Positions 15,782 to 23,616 are shown, counted from the first letter of the stretch. The stretch: DNA of 27,405 nucleotides from an uncultured Eubacterium sp. (GCA_910583925.1 CAJTZJ010000018.1:1-27405), one strand, 5' to 3'. The notes: generated by a model from the sequence alone, not told the origin. Made by a program: numbers and translations.

Positions 15782-17053
15782 ATGGCAATTAAACTTATTG
15801 CAATGGATTTGGACGGAACACTTATGGCTCCGGACCATATCACTGTAACTGATAAAACGAAGGCAGCATTGGAAAAAGCACATAATATGGGTATCAAAAC
15901 GGTTATTGCAACCGGAAGAACGCTGTCTGTTATCAAGGATGTACTTAAACAGGTGCCTTTTATTGATTATGTTATTTATTCTAATGGTGCTGTAGTGTAT
16001 GATAGATGTAAAGGCGAAAACATTTACACGAATTATATACCTTCAGATATTGTAGAAAATGTGGTTGATATTCTTGAAAGCTATCCTGTTTATTATGAGC
16101 TTTATGCGAATGGTGCTTCCAATACGCAGGAAAGCAAGGCTGCGTTTTTCAAAAATAAGGATTTACCTCCGGAATTTCTTGATTTCTATATGCAAAGTCT
16201 GATAAATCATGATAATTTAAGTGAATTTGCAAAGAATAACGATATCGAAAAAATTAATTTATTTTATTTTGACGGCGAATATTATGAGGAAATCAAGGAT
16301 AAGTTGTTTGCAATTGAGAAAATAGACAGAACTTCGCCTGTTTCCGGCGATATTGAGATGACCTATAAGGGTGTTAATAAGGGCGTTGCATTAGATAATA
16401 TGTGTAAAGAGTTATGCTTTACACCTGATGAGGTTATGTCTTTCGGCGATGCAGATAATGATATTGAAATGCTTCAGTTTGCAGGCTATGGAATTGCTAT
16501 GGGTAATGCTTCTGATGATTGCAAAGCAGCGGCAAAATATGAAACCTTGTCCAATGGCGAGGATGGAATTGCCGCAGCAATAGAAAAATTTATTTTTAAT
16601 GCGTTTAAACCAAAGCTCCTCATTTCAGCATGTCTTTTAGGAGAAAACTGCAAATATAATGGCGGGAATAATTATACGGAAGAAGCTGCCGGATTAAAGG
16701 ATTGGTTTGAATTAATACCTATATGCCCCGAATGCTTTGGAGGGCTTTCTATTCCAAGAGTACCGAATGAAATTGTCTGCGGTAGGGCTATTTCAAAAGA
16801 GGGTAAGGATTTTACTGCTGAATATGAGGACGGAGCAGAAAAAACGCTTTATATTGCTAATGAAAATAATTGCTGCTATGCAGTGCTTAAAGAAAGAAGC
16901 CCATCCTGCGGATTCGGAAAGATTTATGACGGTACTTTTTCGGGAACTCTTGTTGACGGAAACGGAATTACTGCCGATTTGCTTGATAAAAACGGTATTC
17001 GTATTTTCGGCGAAAGCCGGATTGAAAAGCTCCTTGATGAATTTGATTTTTAA
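15782..17053 (+). CDS. Cof-type HAD phosphatase fused to a DUF523/TudS-like domain
   Basis: 423 residues. Residues 1 to about 272 are a Cof/YidA-like HAD hydrolase: nucleophile motif DLDGT with D9 and D11, IATGR, the C2-type cap, the Lys region in NKGVALDNM, and the metal motif FGDADNDIEML. From about 276 a complete DUF523 domain follows: SACLLGENCKYNG (C284), ELIPICPECFGGL (C315), ERSPSCGFG (C376) and YDGTFSGTLVDGNG. DUF523 includes TudS, a [4Fe-4S] thiouracil desulfidase held by three Cys, and three matching Cys are present. HAD enzymes of this type remove phosphate from sugar or cofactor phosphates. The fusion suggests two steps on one substrate or a convenient repair pair. AAGGAG precedes the ATG. 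Confidence 0.93.
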   Translation: MAIKLIAMDLDGTLMAPDHITVTDKTKAALEKAHNMGIKTVIATGRTLSVIKDVLKQVPFIDYVIYSNGAVVYDRCKGENIYTNYIPSDIVENVVDILESYPVYYELYANGASNTQESKAAFFKNKDLPPEFLDFYMQSLINHDNLSEFAKNNDIEKINLFYFDGEYYEEIKDKLFAIEKIDRTSPVSGDIEMTYKGVNKGVALDNMCKELCFTPDEVMSFGDADNDIEMLQFAGYGIAMGNASDDCKAAAKYETLSNGEDGIAAAIEKFIFNAFKPKLLISACLLGENCKYNGGNNYTEEAAGLKDWFELIPICPECFGGLSIPRVPNEIVCGRAISKEGKDFTAEYEDGAEKTLYIANENNCCYAVLKERSPSCGFGKIYDGTFSGTLVDGNGITADLLDKNGIRIFGESRIEKLLDEFDF

Positions 17054-17083
17054 AGCTGTCTTGATATAAAAGGACTGATTCAG

Positions 17084-17518
17084 ATATCAAACAAAATCTT
17101 TTTAATATTTCTTGTATTACTTATATTTTTCTGTTTATTCAGCGGCTGTAAGGCTGAAACACAAGAGGAAAACAGGGTGAAGTTCATCAACGGTAATCAA
17201 ACGGGCATTTTAAAAGATGATAATGAGATAAACGGTGATGATGCGGCTTATCTTATAAGCTCTTATTCAAACAGTGAGCTTATGCTTTCGGATAATATTG
17301 AGTATTCCTTTTTTATTTCATCCGAAACAGCAGTTTATGATGGTGAAAACTATTACAAGGTTGTTGCAGGAACGATAAGCAAAAACAATTTTGATTATTA
17401 TTCTATTGAAGAAATTGGCTGTTATCTGGTTAGCTTAAACGGAAATAAGGCTTTCCGATACGATAAAGAAAATGACTCTGTAATATCCCTTAACTATATT
17501 AGGGATATAGCTGAATAG
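17084..17518 (+). CDS. Small lipoprotein with an apparent ATA start codon
   Basis: In the frame that ends with TAG at 17516, codons from 17084 give a textbook lipoprotein signal: x-SNKIFLIFLVLLIFFCLF, then SGC with the lipobox Cys at residue 22. An AAGGA ribosome site (17070-17074) sits nine bases before codon 17084, but that codon is ATA, not ATG. The only other near start is CTG at 17075, which abuts the AAGGA. The first ordinary start is GTG at 17177, which would discard the signal. The mature part (about 120 residues) is hydrophilic; no family recognised. Either a rare ATA/CTG start is used or a point mutation has disabled the gene. Confidence 0.55.
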   Translation: MSNKIFLIFLVLLIFFCLFSGCKAETQEENRVKFINGNQTGILKDDNEINGDDAAYLISSYSNSELMLSDNIEYSFFISSETAVYDGENYYKVVAGTISKNNFDYYSIEEIGCYLVSLNGNKAFRYDKENDSVISLNYIRDIAE

Positions 17519-17549
17519 GCATTGTTCATAAACAATGCCTGTTTTTTTT
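17517..17549 (+). terminator. Rho-independent terminator after the lipoprotein gene
   Basis: Perfect ten-pair stem AGGCATTGTT / AACAATGCCT with loop CATA, followed by G and eight T. The stop codon of the lipoprotein gene touches the stem. Confidence 0.93.
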
Positions 17550-17626
17550 ATCTATTATGTCAAGTGCTTATTTTTTTGTAATCATATATAATGATTATAC
17601 AGTTCTAATATTACGGAGGGATAAAA

Positions 17627-19099
17627 TTGTCAAACACAGATACTAAAGAAATACGCTATGTCGGCGTTAAAGAGAACCTTGCCTATGGCTTTGCAAATGC
17701 AGGTCAGGTTTTCGGCTACAATCTTGTTGCAGGCGGCTACCTTTCACTGTTTTTTACAAAGGTTTTCGGAATTCCGGCGACTGCGGTTTCAACTATGATT
17801 TTGTTTTTAGGCATATGGGATGCAATTAATGATCCGCTTATGGGAAGTATCATTGATAAAACAAGAACTCGATACGGCAAGCTCCGCCCGTTTCTTATTC
17901 TTGTTCCGCTGCCGCTTTCAATAGCAACTATAATGCTTTTTGCAGGTCCTGAAATTCTTGCAGATGCAAAGTCAACAACAATAAAAATTGTTTATATGTA
18001 TATTTCCTATTTTATTTGGGAATTTTTCTATACGCTTGGCGATGTTCCTTTCTGGAGCCTAAGTACAGCTATTTCGCCGAATCCGAATGACAGAACAAGA
18101 GCAATTTCATCAGCAAGATTCATTTCAAGCATTCTTGGCGGATTATCAACTACCTTCCTTGTTGTTATGATGGATTTAAGTAATAGCGGAAAATGGAAGC
18201 TTACGCTTTCTCAGGATTTCCTTATTCTTGCAATTATTGCCGGAACTTTTGGTATGGGCTTGTTCTCTCTTGCAGGATGGAAAACGAAGGAACGCGTTGT
18301 TCAGACTGTTAAAGAGCCTTCCGTTTTAGATGGATTTAAGGTGCTGTTTAAGAATAAGCCGCTTATGCTTATTATTATTTCAAATCTTATCGGAACGCTC
18401 GGCGGTCTTGCAGGTGTTTTTCAGACATACTATTATTCAGAGGTTCTCAATCTCAATTCAGCAGTAATTTGGATAAACCTTCCGGGAACGATTTTCGGCT
18501 TCCTTACATATCTTCTTATTCCAAAGCTTAAGAAAAAGTTTGATAACAGGCAGATTGTGATTCTGAATTTAACCTGCCGTATGGCAACGGCTGTTCTTGT
18601 TTTTGTGCTTGGCTTAAAATTCTATAATTCAAATGTGCTTGTTGTTTCCATTCTTCTTATGATTCAGAATTTTGTATTCAGCTTTTTCAATACAATAAAT
18701 ATGGTTATTCCAACTGAAATGATTGGCGATACAGTTGATTATATGGAATGGAAAACAGGAGAAAGAAACGAGGGTGTAAGCTTCTCTGTTTTAACCTTCT
18801 TAGGAAAGCTTACAGGCTCTGTTTCAACCTCTATCGGAACCGCACTTCTTCCTCTTATTGGCTTAACTTTTGTTTCAGTTGCAGGCGGAGAAATGGAAAC
18901 TGTAAAGGGTGCACATACGGATTTGTGGATCTGGGCACTCTATATCCTTGTTCCGCATATGTTAAGTCTGCTTTCAGTTATTCCTTATCTTTTCTATGAT
19001 TTAAGAGGAGAAAAGCTTGCTCAGATTCGTTCTGATTTAAAGGAAAGAAGAGCAGAAGTATCAAGAAATGTGTCAGAGGGGGTTGCTGAAAATGAGTAA
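17627..19099 (+). CDS. GPH-family sugar:cation symporter (MelB-like, MFS)
   Basis: 490 residues. It starts at TTG 17627, with GGAGGG six bases upstream; no ATG is better placed. The GPH family signature is clear near residue 65 (WDAINDPLMGSIIDKTRTRYGKLRPF), together with the cytoplasmic GDTVDYMEWKTGERNEGV later in the protein. Twelve membrane helices are expected. Members import melibiose, xylosides, glucuronides and similar sugars with sodium or protons. The substrate here is probably an arabinosyl or xylosyl oligosaccharide, inferred only from the GH43 gene in the same operon. Confidence 0.93.
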   Translation: MSNTDTKEIRYVGVKENLAYGFANAGQVFGYNLVAGGYLSLFFTKVFGIPATAVSTMILFLGIWDAINDPLMGSIIDKTRTRYGKLRPFLILVPLPLSIATIMLFAGPEILADAKSTTIKIVYMYISYFIWEFFYTLGDVPFWSLSTAISPNPNDRTRAISSARFISSILGGLSTTFLVVMMDLSNSGKWKLTLSQDFLILAIIAGTFGMGLFSLAGWKTKERVVQTVKEPSVLDGFKVLFKNKPLMLIIISNLIGTLGGLAGVFQTYYYSEVLNLNSAVIWINLPGTIFGFLTYLLIPKLKKKFDNRQIVILNLTCRMATAVLVFVLGLKFYNSNVLVVSILLMIQNFVFSFFNTINMVIPTEMIGDTVDYMEWKTGERNEGVSFSVLTFLGKLTGSVSTSIGTALLPLIGLTFVSVAGGEMETVKGAHTDLWIWALYILVPHMLSLLSVIPYLFYDLRGEKLAQIRSDLKERRAEVSRNVSEGVAENE

Positions 19100-19703
19100 T
19101 TGTCCAAAATGTAATAAAAAAATCGGTGCATTCTATTTCAAGCAGAATTGTCCGCATTGCAATGCAAATTTAATGTATTATGATTTTGATAATCGTTTAA
19201 AGGAAGATGCGGCTCTTGCAGAAAAAGAATGGTCTGCTGTTGAAAAAATTACAAGCGGAATAAAGACTTCTGCAGTCGGCTCGCTTCCGACTGCTGCAAG
19301 GCTTATCATGTTTTTTGCTCCGGTTGTGGTTTTGCTTATGCCAACCTTTAGGCTGGATGATAGTACGATAAATCTTGTTTCAATTATTAAGCTGGTTATT
19401 TCTTCATCGTCCGATGTTTTCGGAAATAGGGCAATGCTGTTTGCATTTGCTGCCTTTGCAGTGGCAATTGCATTTGCTCTTGTCAATCTGGTTGTTTCTC
19501 TGTTTTCTTTTACGAAAAATGGATTAATAAGAAATATCATTTTCACCATAATTGGTGTAATTGCTTTTGCAGGTGTTGCTATTGTTGCTGTTTCGGCAGG
19601 TGTTACTCTTTGTAATTTTGGCGGCTTTTATGTATCAATTGTTCTTATGCTTGTTGTGATTGCGCTTCATATTGCAGTAAATAGAAAGATTAAGACAGAG
19701 TAA
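19092..19703 (+). CDS. Zinc-ribbon membrane protein of unknown function
   Basis: 203 residues from ATG 19092, which overlaps the symporter stop by eight bases (ATGAGTAA) and has GAGGGGG upstream. An N-terminal zinc ribbon (CPKC at 4-7, CPHC at about 19-22) is followed by about 50 charged residues and then four membrane helices. The gene sits between a sugar symporter and a GH43 enzyme, three bases before the latter. A role in transport or in sensing the sugar is possible, but nothing in the sequence shows it. Confidence 0.8.
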   Translation: MSNCPKCNKKIGAFYFKQNCPHCNANLMYYDFDNRLKEDAALAEKEWSAVEKITSGIKTSAVGSLPTAARLIMFFAPVVVLLMPTFRLDDSTINLVSIIKLVISSSSDVFGNRAMLFAFAAFAVAIAFALVNLVVSLFSFTKNGLIRNIIFTIIGVIAFAGVAIVAVSAGVTLCNFGGFYVSIVLMLVVIALHIAVNRKIKTE

Positions 19704-19705
19704 TT

Positions 19706-20557
19706 ATGAAAATAACGGATATTAATATTAGAGATCCGTATGTGCTTTTTGAAAATAATAAGTATTATCTTTATGGCACAAGGGCAAAGGATTTCGGTTG
19801 CAAAACAGGCGGATTTGATGTTTATACCTCCGATAATCTTGTTGATTGGAGCAATCCTTCGGAATGCTTTGCTTCGGCTCAGTATGGGTTAAATAAAGAA
19901 GTTAATTGGGCGCCCGAGGTTCATAAGTATAATGGTGCTTACTATATGTTTGCCACATTTACAAAAGAAAACGGTTTGCGGGGTACCTTTGTTCTTAAGG
20001 CGAATAGTCCGCTTGGTCCTTTTGTTCCGCATAGTAAAAAGGCTTTAACTCCTGATGAATGGGAGTGTCTGGACGGAACGCTGTATATTGATAAAAACGG
20101 CAATCCTTATCTTGTTTTTTGTCATGAGCATACGCAGATTACGGACGGCGCAATGTGTTATGTTCGCTTAAGTGATGATTTAAGTGAAGCACGGTCTGAG
20201 CCTGTAACTATGTTCCGCGCTTCTTCTCCGTATTATATTGAAGAAAAGCCGGAGGGCGAGCATTATATAACGGATGGTCCGTTTATGTACAGAACAAGGA
20301 ACGGCGAGCTTCTTATGATTTGGTCTACCTTTATTCATCATCAATATGCGCAGTGTCTTGCTAAATCAGATAATGGCGAAATAGACGGAGAATTTATTCA
20401 TTTACCTCCGCTGATTACGGATGACGGCGGCCATGGAATGCTCTTTAATGGCAAAGAGGGGTTAATGCTTACCTTTCATACCCCGAATCAAACGGATTAT
20501 GAACGCCCAACCTTTAGGAGAATTCGGGATACGGGCAGTTCAATTGAAATTGTATAA
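19706..20557 (+). CDS. Glycoside hydrolase family 43, intracellular
   Basis: 283 residues, a single five-bladed beta-propeller with no signal peptide, so cytoplasmic. The catalytic base is D10 in NIRDPYVL. WAPEVHKYNGAYYMFAT is the family's second signature, and the middle Asp is likely in LDGTLYID. The position of the general acid, usually Glu-Gly-Pro, reads TDGPFMYR, so either the acid is elsewhere (EGEHYITDGP) or this subfamily uses Asp. GH43 enzymes remove arabinose or xylose from plant oligosaccharides. Beside the GPH symporter, it probably processes the imported sugar. It starts three bases after the zinc-ribbon gene. Confidence 0.88.
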   Translation: MKITDINIRDPYVLFENNKYYLYGTRAKDFGCKTGGFDVYTSDNLVDWSNPSECFASAQYGLNKEVNWAPEVHKYNGAYYMFATFTKENGLRGTFVLKANSPLGPFVPHSKKALTPDEWECLDGTLYIDKNGNPYLVFCHEHTQITDGAMCYVRLSDDLSEARSEPVTMFRASSPYYIEEKPEGEHYITDGPFMYRTRNGELLMIWSTFIHHQYAQCLAKSDNGEIDGEFIHLPPLITDDGGHGMLFNGKEGLMLTFHTPNQTDYERPTFRRIRDTGSSIEIV

Positions 20558-20562
20558 AACTA

Positions 20563-20589
20563 AGGAGCAGCTTTAGGTTGCTCCTTTTT
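20563..20589 (+). terminator. Rho-independent terminator after GH43
   Basis: Stem GGAGCAGC / GTTGCTCC (one G-U pair), loop TTTAG, five T. It closes the symporter-GH43 operon. Confidence 0.88.
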
Positions 20590-20632
20590 ATTATATTACC
20601 GATAATTTTGTAATTTACCTGCTTATGTATAA

Positions 20633-20646
20633 AGTAAAACTTTACT
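20633..20646 (+). promoter_or_regulatory. Palindrome upstream of GH3, possible operator
   Basis: AGTAAA-AC-TTTACT is a near-perfect dyad 49 bases before the GH3 start and 16 bases before a -10-like GATAAT (20662-20667). Its size and symmetry fit a LacI-type sugar operator. No such regulator is in the window, so this is tentative. Confidence 0.3.
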
Positions 20647-20694
20647 AATAAATTTTTTTATGATAATATGTATTGTAAAAGAAAGGGTGATTTT

Positions 20695-23139
20695 ATGTCT
20701 TTAAAAACAAAAGTAATAAATGGTGTTACAATGCTTGTTTCCAAGGTTACAGGCTTATCACAGGACAGTGCTGCAGACAGAGAGAAAATGCCGAAAATTA
20801 TCACTCCCGGTATGCCGGAAGTTTTAAGAAGGGCAGCGGCTGAGGGTGCTGTTCTTTTAAAAAATGATAATGCACTTCCTCTTGCAGACGGTACAACCGT
20901 GTCTGTTTTCGGAAGAAATCAGCTTGAATGGTTCAATACAGGCTATGGTTCGGGCGGAGATGTTAATAATCCGTATGCAGTAAGCCTTATTGAGGGTTTG
21001 AAAAACTGTAAAGGTATAATACTTAACACAGAACTTTTTGAGATTTATAAAGAGTGGCACGAGAAGCATCCGATAGATCATGGATTCTGGGGGCATTGGC
21101 CTCGCTGTTTTCCTGAAATGCCTGTTGATGACGGGCTTGTTAAAAGAGCGGCAGAGGTTTCTGATTATGCTGTTTTCACAATAGGCAGATCATCCGGAGA
21201 GGATAGGGAAAATGCACTTGTTAAGGGAAGCTTTTATCTTAACAATGATGAAAAGAATATTCTTTCTCTTCTTACAAAGTATTTTAAGAAAACCATTGTT
21301 CTTCTTAATATCGGCAGTGTGATTGATTTCAGTTTTATAAATGAGTATAACGGAAAAATCAGCGCTGCTCTTGTTGTATGGCAGGGCGGAATGGAAAGCG
21401 GTAATGCGGTTGCAGATATTCTTTGCGGCGCTGTTACCCCGTCAGGTAAGCTGACGGATACGGTTGCTAAAAGCTATGAGGATTATCCGTCCTCAAATTC
21501 CTTTGGTGCAAAGCAATTCAATAATTATGAAGAGGATATTTATGTAGGCTATCGTTGGTTTGAAACCTTTTATCCCGAAAATGTGCTTTATCCGTTTGGC
21601 TTCGGCTTGTCCTATACTGATTTTGATATCAAATGCAATTCCGTTAATGCAGATGAAAACGGATTTGCCTTTCATGTTACTGTTAAAAATATCGGCGAAA
21701 GCTTCAGCGGCAAAGAGGTTGTTCAGATTTATGTTGAAAAGCCCTGCGGCGTTCTCGGTAATCCGTCAAGAATTCTTGCAGGCTTTGCCAAAACCAAAAC
21801 CCTTGCTCCGAATGAAGAAGAGGAGATTACGATATTTGTTTCAATCGAACGCCTTGCTTCTTATGATGATAAGGGTGAAACGGGAAACAAATCGGCTTTT
21901 GTTATTGAAAACGGTGCTTATAATTTCTATGTTGGCAACAGTGTAAGAGCAGCAGAGCTTGCTTATACATATTATCAGGCTGAAACCGCTGTTTTTGAGC
22001 AGCTTAAGGAAGCCGCCGCCCCTGCTGACTGCTTTGATATCTTTACCTGCAGGGAAAAAGACGGCAAGCGGGTTTTGGCAAAGAAGCCTGTAAGCACAAA
22101 AACAACAAATCTTAAAAATATTATTCTTACAAATCTTCCGAAGGGCGTTGAATATTCGGGAGATAAGGGCTATAAGCTTTCTGATGTTAAATCGGGCAGA
22201 GTTTCAATGGATGCCTTTGTTGCTCAGCTTGATACGGATGAGCTTGAAGCAATCAGCAGGGGGGCATATGTTATGGGTCATCCCCTTGGTGCTGAGGGCA
22301 ACGCCGGTGTGTTCGGCGGTGTTCTTGCGTCACTGCTTGAAAAGGGCATTCCTGCTGTTACTACAACTGATGGTCCGTCAGGTATCCGCCTTAAAGCAAG
22401 CTGCTCTTTAATCCCTGTCGGAACGCTTCTTGCCTGCACCTTTGATGAAAAGCTTGTTGAAGAATTGTATGCCAAGGTTGGCGAAGAAATGGTAGACAGG
22501 GGAAGCGATGTTCTTCTGGCTCCCGGTATGAATATACATAGAAATCCGCTTTGCGGAAGAAACTTTGAGTATTTCTCCGAAGATCCGTTCGTGTCGGGCA
22601 AAATTGCAGCTGCGGCAATCCGAGGTATTCAGAAAAATGGTGTATCTGCCTGTCCTAAGCATTTTGCCTGCAACAATCAGGAATATAAAAGAAATTCAAA
22701 CAGCTCCAATGTTTCTGAAAGAGCGCTTCGTGAAATTTACTTAAAGGGCTTTGAAATCTGCGTTAAGGAAGCAAAGCCGCAAACGATTATGACCTCCTAT
22801 AACAGAATAAACGGTGTTTTCGGACATTATCATTATGAGCTTTGCAGAATGATTCTTCGTGATGAATGGGGCTTTGACGGCTGTATTATGACCGATTGGT
22901 GGATGCAGTATAGAAAATCTCCCGAATTCCCGAATATCAAGGATAATGCGTATCGTGTTCGCGGCTGCGTGGATGTGCTTATGCCGGGCGGTAAAAGGGT
23001 TGGTAAACAGAAAAGCGATGGAACGCTTCTTAAAACTTATGGTAAAGAAGACGGCATAACGCTTGGCGAAATGCAGTATTGTGCAAAGAATGTGCTTAAC
23101 TTTGCAATGAATTCAAAGGCTATGGATAGATTAAAGTAA
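20695..23139 (+). CDS. Glycoside hydrolase family 3 with reversed domain order
   Basis: 814 residues from ATG 20695 (AAGGGTG upstream; the open frame extends nine codons further). The usual order is inverted. First comes the alpha/beta sandwich (about 45-300: AAAEGAVLLKNDNALPL, GRSSGEDREN with E169 as likely acid/base, FGFGLSYTDF). Then a fibronectin-III-like domain (FHVTVKNIGESFSGKEVVQIYV). Last is the TIM barrel (about 505-800: TTTDGPSGIRL, APGMNIHRNPLCGRNFEYFSEDP, CPKHFACNNQE and the nucleophile D734 in IMTDWW). Reversed GH3 enzymes are known from Ruminococcus albus and Butyrivibrio, mostly as beta-glucosidases. There is no signal peptide, so it is cytoplasmic. Confidence 0.94.
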   Translation: MSLKTKVINGVTMLVSKVTGLSQDSAADREKMPKIITPGMPEVLRRAAAEGAVLLKNDNALPLADGTTVSVFGRNQLEWFNTGYGSGGDVNNPYAVSLIEGLKNCKGIILNTELFEIYKEWHEKHPIDHGFWGHWPRCFPEMPVDDGLVKRAAEVSDYAVFTIGRSSGEDRENALVKGSFYLNNDEKNILSLLTKYFKKTIVLLNIGSVIDFSFINEYNGKISAALVVWQGGMESGNAVADILCGAVTPSGKLTDTVAKSYEDYPSSNSFGAKQFNNYEEDIYVGYRWFETFYPENVLYPFGFGLSYTDFDIKCNSVNADENGFAFHVTVKNIGESFSGKEVVQIYVEKPCGVLGNPSRILAGFAKTKTLAPNEEEEITIFVSIERLASYDDKGETGNKSAFVIENGAYNFYVGNSVRAAELAYTYYQAETAVFEQLKEAAAPADCFDIFTCREKDGKRVLAKKPVSTKTTNLKNIILTNLPKGVEYSGDKGYKLSDVKSGRVSMDAFVAQLDTDELEAISRGAYVMGHPLGAEGNAGVFGGVLASLLEKGIPAVTTTDGPSGIRLKASCSLIPVGTLLACTFDEKLVEELYAKVGEEMVDRGSDVLLAPGMNIHRNPLCGRNFEYFSEDPFVSGKIAAAAIRGIQKNGVSACPKHFACNNQEYKRNSNSSNVSERALREIYLKGFEICVKEAKPQTIMTSYNRINGVFGHYHYELCRMILRDEWGFDGCIMTDWWMQYRKSPEFPNIKDNAYRVRGCVDVLMPGGKRVGKQKSDGTLLKTYGKEDGITLGEMQYCAKNVLNFAMNSKAMDRLK

Positions 23140-23144
23140 AAGCG

Positions 23145-23186
23145 AAAGGCTTCCCTAAGGGCGTCCAAGGGGGAGCTTTGTTTTTT
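23145..23186 (+). terminator. Terminator after GH3
   Basis: An imperfect stem of about 11 pairs pairs AAAGGCTTCCCT with AGGGGGAGCTTT (one bulge, two G-U pairs), followed by G and six T. Confidence 0.7.
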
Positions 23187-23192
23187 GATTTA

Positions 23193-23221
23193 TTGACTTT
23201 ATAACTTAATAATGCTATACT
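23193..23221 (+). promoter_or_regulatory. Promoter of tandem RNA 1
   Basis: TTGACT at 23193-23198, a 17-nt spacer, and TATACT at 23216-23221. The same promoter, with identical hexamers and spacing, precedes RNA 2. Confidence 0.8.
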
Positions 23222-23227
23222 GAATTT

Positions 23228-23389
23228 GCCAAATACATTATTAATTTAAATTAACACAGCGGGTATTTTTAACATTGTTAAAAATGCGTGCTTTATTTCA
23301 AATGCCCACTTGTGTTGGTTTAAATGAAATGTGTTTGGCGACAGTAGAGGCGCGCATTTTATTGCACAGCTTCGGCTGTGCATTTTTTT
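23228..23389 (+). ncRNA. Structured small RNA, copy 1 of a tandem pair
   Basis: About 162 nt between its own promoter and its own terminator. Stem 1: 23228-23239 with 23328-23339 (12 pairs beginning GCCAAA/UUUGGC). Stem 2: 23244-23258 with 23311-23325 (15 pairs, two G-U). The apical region holds a hairpin AUUUUUAAC/GUUAAAAAU (23265-23285). The apical AAAAUGCGUGC (23281-23291) pairs with GCGCGCAUUUU (23350-23360) outside the main stem, forming a pseudoknot. It ends in a UUCG-loop terminator. It carries no convincing ORF. Not a family I can name. Confidence 0.8.
23363..23389 (+). terminator. UUCG terminator of tandem RNA 1
   Basis: TGCACAGC-TTCG-GCTGTGCA, perfect eight-pair stem, followed by seven T. 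Confidence 0.95.
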
Positions 23390-23421
23390 GTTTGAAAACA
23401 TTGTATGCGGCTTGCTCTTTA

Positions 23422-23450
23422 TTGACTTTGCAAAGCTATAATGCTATACT
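23422..23450 (+). promoter_or_regulatory. Promoter of tandem RNA 2
   Basis: TTGACT at 23422-23427, a 17-nt spacer, and TATACT at 23445-23450; start expected at G23457, seven bases on, as for RNA 1. Confidence 0.8.
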
Positions 23451-23456
23451 AAATTT

Positions 23457-23616
23457 GCCAAACAAAATTGAATGATTATTAACAAAATGTGGGCGTTTTG
23501 TCATTGTTAAAAACGCGTGCATTATTACACCTGCATTTTGTTAGATGTAAATTCAATTTTGTTTGGCGACAGTTGAGGCGCGCGTTTTATTGCACAGCTT
23601 CGGCTGTGCATTTTTT
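23457..23616 (+). ncRNA. Structured small RNA, copy 2 of a tandem pair
   Basis: About 160 nt. Stem 1: 23457-23473 with 23551-23567, 17 perfect pairs (begins GCCAAACAAAA). Stem 2: TAACAAAATG (23480-23489) with CATTTTGTTA (23534-23543), ten perfect pairs. Pseudoknot: AAAACGCGUGC (23510-23520) with GCGCGCGUUUU (23578-23588). Relative to copy 1 the arms are rewritten with pairing kept, and one pseudoknot pair changes U-A to C-G. This pattern shows that structure, not sequence or coding, is being kept. The terminator is followed after 21 bases by the PIN-like nuclease gene. Confidence 0.82.
23591..23616 (+). terminator. UUCG terminator between tandem RNA 2 and the PIN-like gene
   Basis: TGCACAGC-TTCG-GCTGTGCA plus six T. 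It stands between the RNA promoters and the nuclease gene, so the gene depends on read-through or an unseen promoter. Confidence 0.95.

Larger units (their letters stand above)
23193..23616 (+). repeat. Tandem duplication of a promoter-RNA-terminator unit (about 229-bp period)
   Basis: Two units, 23193-23389 and 23422-23616. Promoter hexamers, the apical CATTGTTAAAAA-Y-GCGTGC, and the block TTTGGCGACAGT-W-GAGGCGCGC-R-TTTTATTGCACAGC are nearly identical. The arm sequences between them differ but stay self-complementary in each copy. A 32-bp spacer separates the units. Confidence 0.9.

Noticed and set aside
17483..17508. Hairpin ATATCCCT / AGGGATAT near the end of the lipoprotein gene
   Set aside because: It lies inside the coding sequence just before a far stronger terminator and has no T tract.
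23275..23475. Open frames inside the tandem RNAs encoding a repeated peptide (ATVEAR-x-LLHSFGCAFF)
   Set aside because: The repeated peptide is just the translation of the conserved 3' block and terminator. The frames cross terminators and promoters, and the base changes keep RNA pairing rather than codons.
23193..23616. CRISPR array, tracrRNA or 6S RNA
   Set aside because: There are only two long units, each with its own promoter and terminator, no short repeat-spacer pattern and no cas genes. A 3' pseudoknot outside the main hairpin does not fit 6S RNA as I know it. An Rfam search would decide.
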